From NCBI GenBank assembly GCA_030549495.1, contig JAUIRK010000142.1, positions 570,001 through 634,000 on the forward strand: a stretch of DNA of 64,000 nt, given 5' to 3'. The notes below the pieces were generated by a model. The model worked only from the letters and a program-made list of their open reading frames with translations. It did not search any database and was not told where the DNA came from. Positions 13,101 through 25,100 of this stretch are shown here, in pieces (position 1 is the stretch's first letter; each line of letters opens with the position of its first letter). The stretch comes from Nectonema munidae (Eukaryota > Nematomorpha > Nectonematoida > Nectonematidae). The position numbers were made by a program, and so were the translations under genes.

Positions 13101-16100
13101 AGATCGTATAATTTAATAGAAATAATAAAGCTAAATTTTTACTAAAAACTTTCATTCTGAGTGATTCACTTCCTGGAGATAAAACGTGGGGTGCGATTCT
13201 TTTTTTTCTACTTTTCAAAAATCATTCAATTTTTGGGGTGGGAGCTGGTTGGTTGGTTGAAGATTTCAAAGGACTTTCATGTGTAAGGCTATATGCTCGC
13301 ATTATGCCTTTAAACTGTAAAGCTGAGAAGTATACCCTAACACCATTGCGTCAAAATGATGTCTTTTCTAAAGGATTGTGGACATGTTGTTCGGATACCC
13401 TAAGGACAATATATTTCGGGACCAGTATTCTCCTTCACTAAAGTAATTGCAATGGAAAACGATGAAGATTCTTCAATTTTCTTTACAACCCACTTGACTA
13501 TTTTTCCGATTATACGACCTTATTTTACAAAATAATTTCTAAAGTAATAAATCATGGAGTCGTTTTGAAAAAACCTTTAGGGGTAGGATGGTGCTTTATA
13601 TTTTAGCTTTTTCAAGAGTTAATTCATAAGTTTAAAAAATTCTATTAAATCTAAAAACATACGAATAAAATAGATCAATACAAAGATAAATTTAACAAAT
13701 TTTAAAAAATTGATATACAATTCTTGAAAAATATTAGCATTGAATTTGAAACCAATAATGGAATAATATGAGATTTTTTGCTTCATAATCACCTATCAAA
13801 GTTTTATGTATAAATAATAAAATATTAGATAAATCAATTAAATATTGTTTATTGTTTCTTAAAAATTAAAATCTCGAACAATTGTTATTCAAACCACTTT
13901 CTTTCTTCCATCTATTTAGGCTTTCAAAGTTTTAGAAAAGAAATTGGAAGAGTCAAACATATGCATTGCTGTAAAAGAAAAACTGGTTAAAGATTCTGGA
14001 GTTGCCAGAGAAAACATTTATAATATCATTGCGAATAAAATGCTTGAATTTCAGAATGCGAGAGGTAAGTAAGACGCTGATTGGTTCTTCATTTTTAAGC
14101 AATGTGTGGTGATTGGCGCTTTTTATATAAACTATCTACAAATATCTAGTTTTCTTCCTCTGAAGAATTCAAAGGTTTTTCTTTCAGTATTGTCAAGAAG
14201 AAGTCCTGTAAAACTTATTTCTTGTTATAAATTTCAAAAAGCGAGAAGATGGAGAGGAGACTCCCCTGATCTTAAAATAAGAGAAGAAAATGTTATGACA
14301 TGATCAAAAATATGATACTTTATTAAAGACGGCAAAAAAGAAATTTATATTAAAATCAGAGACCTAAAAATTATAGAATTTTTACAAGTCCAAGTTATTT
14401 TTCATAATTTTCGCTTACAGGATATTGCACAAAATAAGTGCCGGTCATCTTGAATTAATAACTTTTTGAGATTTTCAATGGAAATAGAAAGACTACGTTC
14501 GGACATTCCTAATTACGAGAAGGTAGTTAAATATTACATGATTTATATCGAACAAAAACCAATTCTCCAAATTTGGTTTAAAATTATAAATATAAATTTC
14601 TCAATAAACATAAATTCTTTATTTCGAATTTTATAGATTCTTTCACAACATAATTATTGAAATCTTGATTTGAATTATTGATAAAAGGTATAAAATGAAA
14701 TTTTTCATAGTTTTGATGATCTTAGTTCAATGACATAATATTTTAAGTATTTTTGAGACTCAGTCTTAAGGATAGTAGAAAATTTAATTAAAAGTACAGT
14801 TGCTTAAATTAATTTTAACTAACCCTGAGAAAAAAATCAGTTCTACCCACTAATTAAATTAGTAAACGCTCTTGCCCAAATTTTCACTAATGAGTTAGTA
14901 AGGCTTATCAGTTTGAAAGTGTAACCTACTAACACTAATTAGCTAAAAATTAAGAAGAATAATTATTGGTTATTGACTTCTGTTACATAAATTAATAAAA
15001 AAGAAAGCTTATTTCTAAATAAACATAAATGAAAAAAAAAGAAGAAAAAATAGTCGTAACAGTAAGTGTCCATTACTAGAGCTACTTTGCCAGAAAAATA
15101 CAGAGTTCAATAAAATGACATCAAATTTGAAAATTGATATGAATAGGCTAAAAAAAAATTGAAAATTTATAAAACACACTTATTGATTAAAAATGAACCA
15201 ATATTGAAAATAATTTTCTCTAATATTTTATTTTTTTAATGATTTGTTCTGAGGATATTTTTATGAAGCAACATGGAAAATATAAAACTCTTTATTTAAA
15301 AATATAAATCTTTGCTTTTAACGCCATCTAAATCTCTCTTTTGCAGACTTCAAATGAGACCTTCTCTGCATCTTCATGGGTGCATAATGTGTTTGCTATT
15401 AATTCACAACGCTTCTAACGTTGAAGAAAATAATGAATGTTCTGTCTGGTGTTTTATTTACTTATATCTGTGAAAATAGCATAATTCGTAGCTGATTAAC
15501 TAACCAAGATAGTAAAATCATTGTTAACTAATCCAAAGAACAGCTTTACTAATCTAATTAGTAAGTGATACTAATCTTTTAATTAATTAAAATAAACTTT
15601 CAACTAAATAAGTCCTTATCTAACTTATAACCAGGGCGAGGAAAAATTGACCCAAAAAATTGGAAAAAATTAACTTCATTGACTTTTTAAAATTTCATTG
15701 AATTGAACAACTATAAACACTTTAGAGAAAGTATTGAAAATTATTTCAAAGAATCCATGACTTTGTAATACAACAACATATAGTTAATGACATTTTCTGA
15801 TTTAAAATTCGATCGCAGTTTTTTTTCAGTTTAGAAAAGGATCTTTCTACTTCTAAAGTTAAAACTTGACAATTTTGTAATTTGGGATAAGTACTGCGAG
15901 AGATTTGAGTTTTACATATTCACGATTTTATTGATTTCATTTTATTTGAATCATTTTTAAGATAACTTTTAATGTTGAAGAAACAAGTAAAGGCATCTTC
16001 GACTGAAAAAGTCTCTATGTTGACTTTCAATGAATCGTGAATATTCTCTAATTATTGTTAGCAAGTTTTGACACAGATTTTCTTTTTTTAACAATTTCTT

Positions 16101-19100
16101 GATATTTGGCAATAAAATTCCATAATCTTCATCATTAATTTCTTCACTGCTGGAAGATTTTAATGAAAATATTTTGCTGCTTGCAACCAATTTGTCAATT
16201 TCGTTACAATTGGAAGTGAAGTGTTGCCGATAGGTTTGAAAAGAGAACAACTTTTTCTATTACTAATTTTGAATAATTTAATGCTGGTAATCTACAATTT
16301 TGCAGGATAACTTAACTTTTAAGGTAAACTTGTGTAAAAGATGTGAAAAACATACAATGATAAAAAAGTTTGGGAATAAAATTCCATAACTTCTGCAGCG
16401 GATATATCGTATGTAACCGCGTTTGTCAACAACAAAAATTTGTCTTACAAAAAACTTCTTCATGTTTAACCTCAGTCAGGTAAACTTTACAGTAAAACCT
16501 TTTATTAGATGAAAAAAAGAACATGGTGGAAGTGTTGAAATAAAGAAGAAATTGTATGTTGATAACAATGTTGACATTGAATAAAAAGTGTTAAATATAA
16601 AAATTGACTTTATTGCCTAAACTCAAAAAATTGACTTTGAATGATTAAAAAAATTTGAAATTAGTTTAAAAATTTTTAGACTAAACAAGTAAAAATCTTC
16701 TTCAAAGAATTTTTGCTAAACGGAAATAAAAGTTGACTTTATTGTCTTTTACTCGCCCTGCTTATATCCGTGAAAATAGCATAATAACTTTTTGAAGAAT
16801 TTTGCTGAGATTCATTATGAATCCCTAATTGTGATTTGGACAAATTTTTAGACACCCAAAATTATGTAAACTAGAGTTAAGATTCTGCAAGGAATGAAAA
16901 AGCCTTAAACTCACAAACAGCATGAAAAATGTATTTGAACATTTCTGAGAGGAATTCCCATTGGTTGAACTTTTTTTTGAGTTTTCCTTATCGAAAGCTT
17001 TTAAAAGAATTCTTTATGGGCATGCTTTATGATTATGAAAGTATTACTTTCCAATTCTAAACGCTGAAACCTTTAAAATACAAATTTCAAATTGTTTTCT
17101 CAACGATGGTTATTTTAAATATCTCATTCATTCCAATAATTAAAAAAGATTGCTCATCATTTTATATAAGGGCGAGTTGAAGAAGTTCATTGATATGATT
17201 TCACAAGCAAATTGGGTCAAAGATTGAATTAAAGAACTAAATGCCTTTTGAGTAGTAAACTTTTGTCAAGTTTCTAGCCTTGGATACAAGGATAGAAGGA
17301 TTTACAGAATGAGAACTAAATAAATTTTTTTAAGCTATTTAAATTTTAGAATGAGAGCTACGTTCCAATTTTCGAGCATTTTAGTATCTAATTCAATCAA
17401 AATTAAGTTTGATTTTGTGAAAAAGAGTTTAATAGTTCTTGTGTAAGAGGAAATAAAAAAAATCTCCTAAATCTTTTTATCTTCTTTTTTATCTCCCTAA
17501 AAGACATTTTTCATATAAACAGAACTAAATACATTTCCTACTGTACACGCTGTGAGAAAGTTTTAAATGATTTCAAAGACTTCCTAATAGTGGGAAGAGA
17601 ATGTAAAAGTTTTGTGATATCTAAAAGTTACAGCTACTCATATAAATTTTTTTCTAAATTAGAATATCATATAAAGTATACGAAATATTCCTTTATTTCA
17701 AACAAGAAAAAAATTATTACCTAATACAAAGTGTTAGTTGCTTAGATTAAATAATCAAATTCATCCTCACCTTTAGGAGTTTTGATATACGGCTCAGATC
17801 AAGAAGTGGGCATGCTAATGGATGCTTTTTTGCGAAAGAACATGACGCAAAGATTCATGTTCATTGGAAGTGATGGGTGGAGTGGAAGAGACATCGTCAC
17901 CAAGGGCAAAGAGGCCGTTGTTGAGGGCACGGTTTCTGTGCAGCCTCTCGCGAACCCAATCCAAAATTTTGAAGACTACTTCTTCAAGTTGTCGGTGAAG
18001 CAGAACAGAAGAAACCCATGGTTCAAGGAGTTGTGGGAGCATTACTTTAAGTGTAAGTTCGTCAACAGCACACCCACTTTTGAAAACCACATTATCAATC
18101 CTGAATGGAGCGAAAAAAAGTGTACTGGGAAAGAAATTTTCAGAAAAAACTTGGGTTTCAAGGTTCCTTCATCTTTTTTTTTGTGTTCTTTAACCCGTTA
18201 GCGACCAGAGTCGACTTTACAAAAATAAAATCGTCTGCGTTTATCAATGCTTTTACAAATCTTCTGCTTTACATTAGATATCGTCTGATTATTCTGGTCG
18301 TTAACGGGGAAGAAATTTGTGAAATATATGCAAACTAAGTAAAGCGCATTCTTATCCCCACTTCCTTATATATTTATTTACTTCTTTTTTTTATTCTTTT
18401 TAGACTTTCTTATAATCTAGGCCCCATTAAAATCAGTTTTGCCCCCCCCCCCCCCCCCACCTCCTCTGTATTTAGACTCTCGCGACAGGGATAGTTATTG
18501 GAAACCTTATCTGATTGACCTAGGATATTGAACAAAAGTACTGCGAGACATCTATTCTAACATGGGAGATTTCGAGTTGAGTTTCTGTTACAACATCTTA
18601 TATGGGGGCGTGAGTAAGGTTGGTTAGATAGTGAGTTTCGATAACTCAAAGTCTTGGATTCGATCCCGCACAAGCGGTGCAATTGTGCCTTCTCCAGGGT
18701 ACCTTTACCTTTACCGCCTCAAATGTCAAGTCAGATAACATTTTTGAGAAAAAATATTTCACTCTAAAGATGTAAAAACCCAAGATTTTCGAAAATTTGT
18801 CATTCTAAAAATTTTGTATTTCAGAATAGATGTCAAAGGGAAAATAACAAATTTATGGTCAATCAGGTAATGTTTCCTTAAACGAAAATAATAATACATA
18901 TTATAAAAAATAAAAAAGAATATAGAATAGAACAAAGTTAAACACATTTGGCAAGTTGTCCGTTAAGCAAAAGTTTTATGGGCAAAATGTTCGCACACAA
19001 ACTCTCCGGTCATGGTTTATTCCACTCCAAATCTCTTGATGAATTATACAACGTGATAGCTTGTGCAGTATATTTCTCAAATTCGCATGGCATAAGTATG

Positions 19101-22100
19101 CATCTTCAATATTTCTTAAAAGTTTATGATTGGTCTCTAACCTTTAAGTGACGTTTTTGAATTTCATTGAAATTTTTAATCAATAAAGTTTTATTTTTTT
19201 TTTAATTTTAAAATTACTGTGGACCACCAAAAAAAATATCATGGACCATTAGTGGTCCATGGACCATTAGTTGAGAACCACTGACTTATCCCTTTCCATT
19301 TGCACATTTTCACTTTTTTCATCTTCTACACAGCCTCTATCTCTGCGATGATTTTATTGATATTAAATTTTACTTCGATTCTTTGAAATAAACAAATTAT
19401 TTTAGAAAACTAAAATTCTTGTTATTTTTTATATTCTTCCTTTCAAAAATGCATCAATTTATGTAGAATAGAGAATTGATGAGTTGTGTATTTAGATTGA
19501 AAATTCAATAATGAAATAATCAATGAGCAATATGAAGTAAATATTTAGAGTAATCTAATCATAATAAAAATTTTAGATGGAAGACCAACTGCAATTTGTG
19601 AGTGATGCTGTTTTGGCGTTCGCCTATGCCTTCAAGAATATGCATAGAGACCTGTGTGATGGCCAACCCGGGCTTTGTGACAAAATGAACCCACCTCCTG
19701 GAGAACTGACACTGAAATACGTTAGAAACGTTTCTTTCACAGGTAAAGGTCCTTTCGCACTTTCTTTCCAACGCACGATTCGTATTTTTAAGCTTCCTGC
19801 ATTCTTGAATCCATTCAAAAATAAATGTTATCCAGGATTGAAATTAACGCAACCCATATGTGTTAATGATTGCTTAGAATAAGTCCCATTAAAAGAGATG
19901 TTTGTTTCACTAAGTGATTTTAAGAAAAATATCGAATTCATTTAAAGAGCATTTCTTTTTCAAATTGTGAGAAAATAATAAAAAAATGACAAAAGACACA
20001 AAAAGTGATTGTCATGAATGGCGGCGGACAAAGTCAAACATTGGGATAACAGATGTTAAATAATAATCACTTTAGTTATTTGGTGAAAAGTTAGTTAATT
20101 GGTAAATTAGTTAATTTGCTGAATTTAAATTTCGCCCCAACACTTTATTCAGGACGAATTCACTAATAGAGAATAGTAGGCTTTTTACTCTGCCTAAAAT
20201 CTCACATCTTTCCTTCAAAGGTTTGACAGGAGACAACTTTGAATTTTTGGAGAATGGTGATGGTCCCCCTCGCTACAACATCATCCACTTCAAACAAGTG
20301 CAGCGGGGCGTCTTTAAGTGGGTGAAAGTGGGGACTTATCACAGAGAGAAGTTGGACGTGCGAATCAAAGACATTCAATTCCGCTTTCCGTACTCCAAGA
20401 TCCCCGACTCCGTCTGCAGTGAACCGTGTCTCGAAAATCAAGCTCAAGTTTTCCAAGGAGACAAGTAAAATTCCTTTCTCCTTTTCTTCTGAATTTTTCT
20501 ATTATTTTTGAGGTATATCCTATATTATGCATGAATTTTAGAGAAACTGGAGCTTAGATGAGAAATAGACCTTAATTTAGTAGTAAAAAACCGAAGATTA
20601 ATGAAATATATTTAAAAAAACAGTAGCAAATATCATTCACTAAAAATGCTAAGATAAATTATTATTTATCTTCTTTCAATATATGTATGTTTTTTGCGTC
20701 GTGTAAATCTGACTGTTATTTTTTGGTTTCCAAGTAACACATGTGGTATTATTTTTGTTGTGTTGTTTCGCCATAACACGTTTTCTACTACGTTTATAAA
20801 TTTTATTTTAGTAAGGTTGATTTGAGAAAAATATCGTTCAAGGGAAGCAAAAGAATGAAGTATTTTCATGAATGTAGACAAATTTAAATTCTTGAAACAA
20901 TTTAATCAGGCATCTCTAATTTCTCGTAGATTACGCACATATTCTGTAATTTTCATCATAATTAAAAATCGTCATTTTCTTTTTTTAATATAAATATTTA
21001 CTTTTAAAAAAAGTAAGCAGAAAATTTAAACTTTAAGGTTTGATACAAAGTGATTCAAAAATAGAAATGCACAAACCAACACCAACTGTTTTTACCAACA
21101 AAAAAAGTAAAGAAATATAAAATATTTGATAGAAATATTTTTAAATACTGAGAAATTTAAAAGTAAGGATTTAAAATGATTTGAATGTTGAAAAAAACTA
21201 CATTTATCAATATTCGAATAAAATCGAAAATAAAATCAACAATTGATCGCTTTCATATGTTAAAGAAAATAAAGCACAAAATAAATAGAGAAATGAATCA
21301 ATAACAATCAAAAGAATCGACAAACACGTTTTGTTCTTCTATCATTAGTACTGGATGACCTTTGCTGCAGCTTGAACAAATCTAATCTAACAAATTTTAA
21401 TCAAATATTGTGTAGAAGGGCTTGTGAAATTGCCTTTGAACCCAATCTAGCATGAAAATTAATCAATTTTGATTATAAATGCAATTCATTCCACGTATAG
21501 TCTTAGTGTTGTTGAAGTGACTGCAAAAAGGACTTTGGAAAAATTTTGCTCCAAGAATGAGCGTTCATCTTTCTTTTACTATATAAACTTATCTTTTACT
21601 TCTAAAACAAATTCTAAATTTTGTTCTTGAATTTCTTCAATACTTTTTTTGTTCTTGTTGATGATGCAAAGATTTGCAAACCGTAAACACACTAAGTTAT
21701 AGATTATTTACTTTTTTATGCAACTGGAAATTTTACAAGTTACATTGCAAAAGTAGTTTGCCTAACTTACTCCAAAGCTTTTTCACACCGAAGTAAATAT
21801 GAAATCTCTCACAACTGAACATATGGCATTTGAAGTAGAACGTCTTGCTCTACCTCCAAAGCGTCAGTTCAACTGTAAACAGCGATAGAAAGATTTTTCA
21901 GTTTGGGGCATAAAATATGAACAACATTTATTCAGTTAATGTTTGCATATTTTTCAAAGTCATGAGATCTTCAACTTTGTCTTGAGAAGTAGTTCTCAAC
22001 ACAGGCGGTGGAACCTTATTAACGGAATTAGCATGAAAACTCTATTTCAGTCTTCGATATTTCAGTAGTTTCATGAAGTAAGACGTAGGATTACTAAATT

Positions 22101-25100
22101 TCTAGGCAAAATTTTTAAGTCAAGATTTTAAACTGAGATACGATAAAGTAATTTAATTTTGCAGGAACAAAATTTCACAAATTATCGTTCAAAAACAAAT
22201 TAGCAAATAATTCTTTCTCAAATTTTAAAGATATTTAGCTTAAAAAGTTTATAGTTTTTTTACTTGTTGAGCACTTATATATAAAGGTAGAATATTTTAA
22301 ACCTGCTTTTTCTTTAACTAAATTTAAAGAACATATCAAGCTATATCTTATTTCCAACTAGGAATATATAAAGTGTAGCCACAGTGTTTCTATGCTGTAA
22401 TTGCGATGTTTTGCTTTATTTTTTCAATAACTTTTTTTGTCTGTGTACCGAATTTGTTAATAAATTCTTTCTCAATCCTTTCGTGACCAGAAAAATCAGA
22501 CGATATTTATTAAAAAGCAGAAGATTCATATACAAAACTTTTTGAAAAAGCAGACGAAGGTAAAATTGTTTATGTATCATATATGATACACTGGTCACAA
22601 AAAGGTTAATATCGAAATTACAGTGATTTCTAATTTTATATATGAACGATTTTAAATGTTATAAAAAAACTTGAAATACTAGAAATTAAATATCTCTCGA
22701 AAATTTCTTACTTTGAAATTACAAACTAGATACTTCAATCAAATTAATTAATTTCACATGCTCTGATGTTCAATATTTCAGAATTGTGATTTCTCTATTC
22801 GAAAACTAGAGAACCTAATACCCAGGTGAATTGCCTAAAAAGGAAAGTAGTCCATGCATGAAATGACTGATGGATATATTTCGCATATTAACCATTTAAG
22901 ACCAAGCAAAGCAGACGATATCTAAAAAACGCAGACGATTTATATTCAAAGTCATTGAAAAAAGCAGACGAAGATGAAATTACTTATGTTCCAAAATAGG
23001 AACATTGGTCGTAAATGTGTTAACTAGTGTACACTGTTTAGGTGTTGCTGGGTCTGCATATCGTGTACCGCATCTCAATACCTGCCAACAATACACTCCT
23101 GTGAAGAATGCGATATGGGTTACTTGCCTGCTAGCGACTTGACTTCCTGTGTTCCAATTCCTTTAGTCTACCTCTCGTTTAGTGATCCCTTTGTCATCAT
23201 TACGCTCTTCTTTTCAAGCATCGGAATCGCTTCAACTCTATTCTTTACTCTAGTCTTCCTCAAGTACAAGGACACGCCCGTTGTGAAGGCTTCAGGAAAG
23301 GAGCTGTCATTTGCACTTCTGCTGGGCAAGTTTCACACACAATTTGATTTTGAAAATTAAAAACAATTTATACAATTATATTCTGAGCAATTAAATTTTA
23401 AAAAAAGAGCATACAATTTTGGTATTGGAGAATTAAATAGAATTGCATAAAATTCACATTTTGAACAATAAAATTAGTGGCTTAGCAAGACTATGGGGGA
23501 GAAAGAAATGGTATAAAAATAAAAGTATTCAAATCATAAGTGGTTTATTTAAATATAATTAGAATACTTACTAATTAATAACTTATATAATTGCATGTTC
23601 TTTTGCACTATAGTAATATCCTCAAGGAATCTTACATTTTCAGAAAACAAAATAGTAACATGCAAGCAATCCTTGAATTAAATTAAAAGACATAATCACT
23701 CATTAGTTTCGTCTGAATAAAGTTTTGTATTTTAATAATATTTTTGCTCTCAAAAATTGAACAGGTGCTTTTTAGGGTTTGTGAAATTTTTTCTAGCTAG
23801 CATTCTGTTTGTTGCATAGGTCGGCATTGTTGAATGCTACTCGCTGAGTGTTATACTTGTTTGGAATGATGTAGCAAAATTAATTCCGATGATAACGCTC
23901 GTTGGACATGAAGGTCTTAAGGGGTTTGGTAAGCTAGTGGGATGTAAAGTTAAATTAGTTTTAATTCATTTTTGTTGTAATATGTTTAAAATAAATGAAA
24001 AATTGTTACATTTTTTTGCCAAAAATGGAGCCTGTTTGGTTGAGTGGTGAAAAGGAACACATTTATTCATTTTTTAGGCATTTTCTTATCCTACGTCACA
24101 ACATTTTTACTGCTACAAAAGCCGAGTGATGTTGTTTGTGCTATTTCCTTTATCGGAACGGGAAGCAGCTTCACTCTGTGTCACGCCGCAATTTTAACGA
24201 AGATCAATCGTATCTACCGAATATTTGCGAGCAGCAAAAAGTCCAGACATCGTCCGGCCTTCATCAGCCCGAATTCGCAAATAGTGATTTGTTCGCTCTT
24301 GATCGCCATCGAGTTTGTGATCATCGCGATCAAACTGCTTTTCACGCACCCCCACGCAATCAACTACTACCCAAGAAGACAAAGCAACATTTTGGTGTGT
24401 CGGCCCAGTCTCGATTCTTCCTATTTGATTGCTAATGCCTACCCCATACTCCTCATTCTCATTTGCACAGTCCACGCTGTTCTAACTCGCAAAATTCCGG
24501 AGGCTTTTAACGAATCCAAGTTTGTTGGTAATTTCCTTAAAATATACGCAATGCATTTGCTCTAAAAAGGATGTAACATCTTCTGAGTGCAGACAAATCG
24601 CCCAAGGATAGCAAATATTAAACTTGGGGGCGTGACAAAATCTCTACAAAAATAAGGCAAATAGTTGGTTAGTATAGCTTAATTAACCCATTAAGTCCCA
24701 ATGTTCCCATTTGGGAACATAAGTAATTTCATCTTCGTCTGCTTTTTTCAATGACTTTGAATATAAATCGTCTGCGTTTTTTTTAAATATCTTCTGATTT
24801 CTATGGTACTTAATGGGTTAATTAATCGAACGATAAAAAACATACAACTTACAACATAGTAAGAAGTGACAATAGGTGCATAATATTTAATAGTGGCAAC
24901 AAATAGTTGTCAAAAAGAAACGAGTTTTCGTGAGCAATTGGGAAAAGGTATGTCGTCCTGATTGCGAGAATTGAAAACATCAACAAACTCAGAATCATGA
25001 TAGGTTTCATTGTTGTAAAATATGGTAAAAAATTTTTTCTTTGAAAGATACCGGAGAATTTATTTTTGTTCCATATTTTTTGATCCACTACAGCCAAAAT

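Larger units (their letters stand above)
18163..19576 (+). other. mGluR intron with MITE, poly-C and SINE
   Basis: The intron carries a family B MITE at 18194-18308, a run of about 18 C near 18441-18458, a tRNA-derived SINE at 18604-18730 and a hAT end at 19208-19283. Confidence 0.75.
20465..23041 (+). other. mGluR intron, 2.6 kb
   Basis: Two TTAA-type MITE copies (22476-22605, 22892-23019) lie near its 3' end, the second ending about 20 bases before the exon. The rest is AT-rich and I see no gene in it. Confidence 0.75.
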
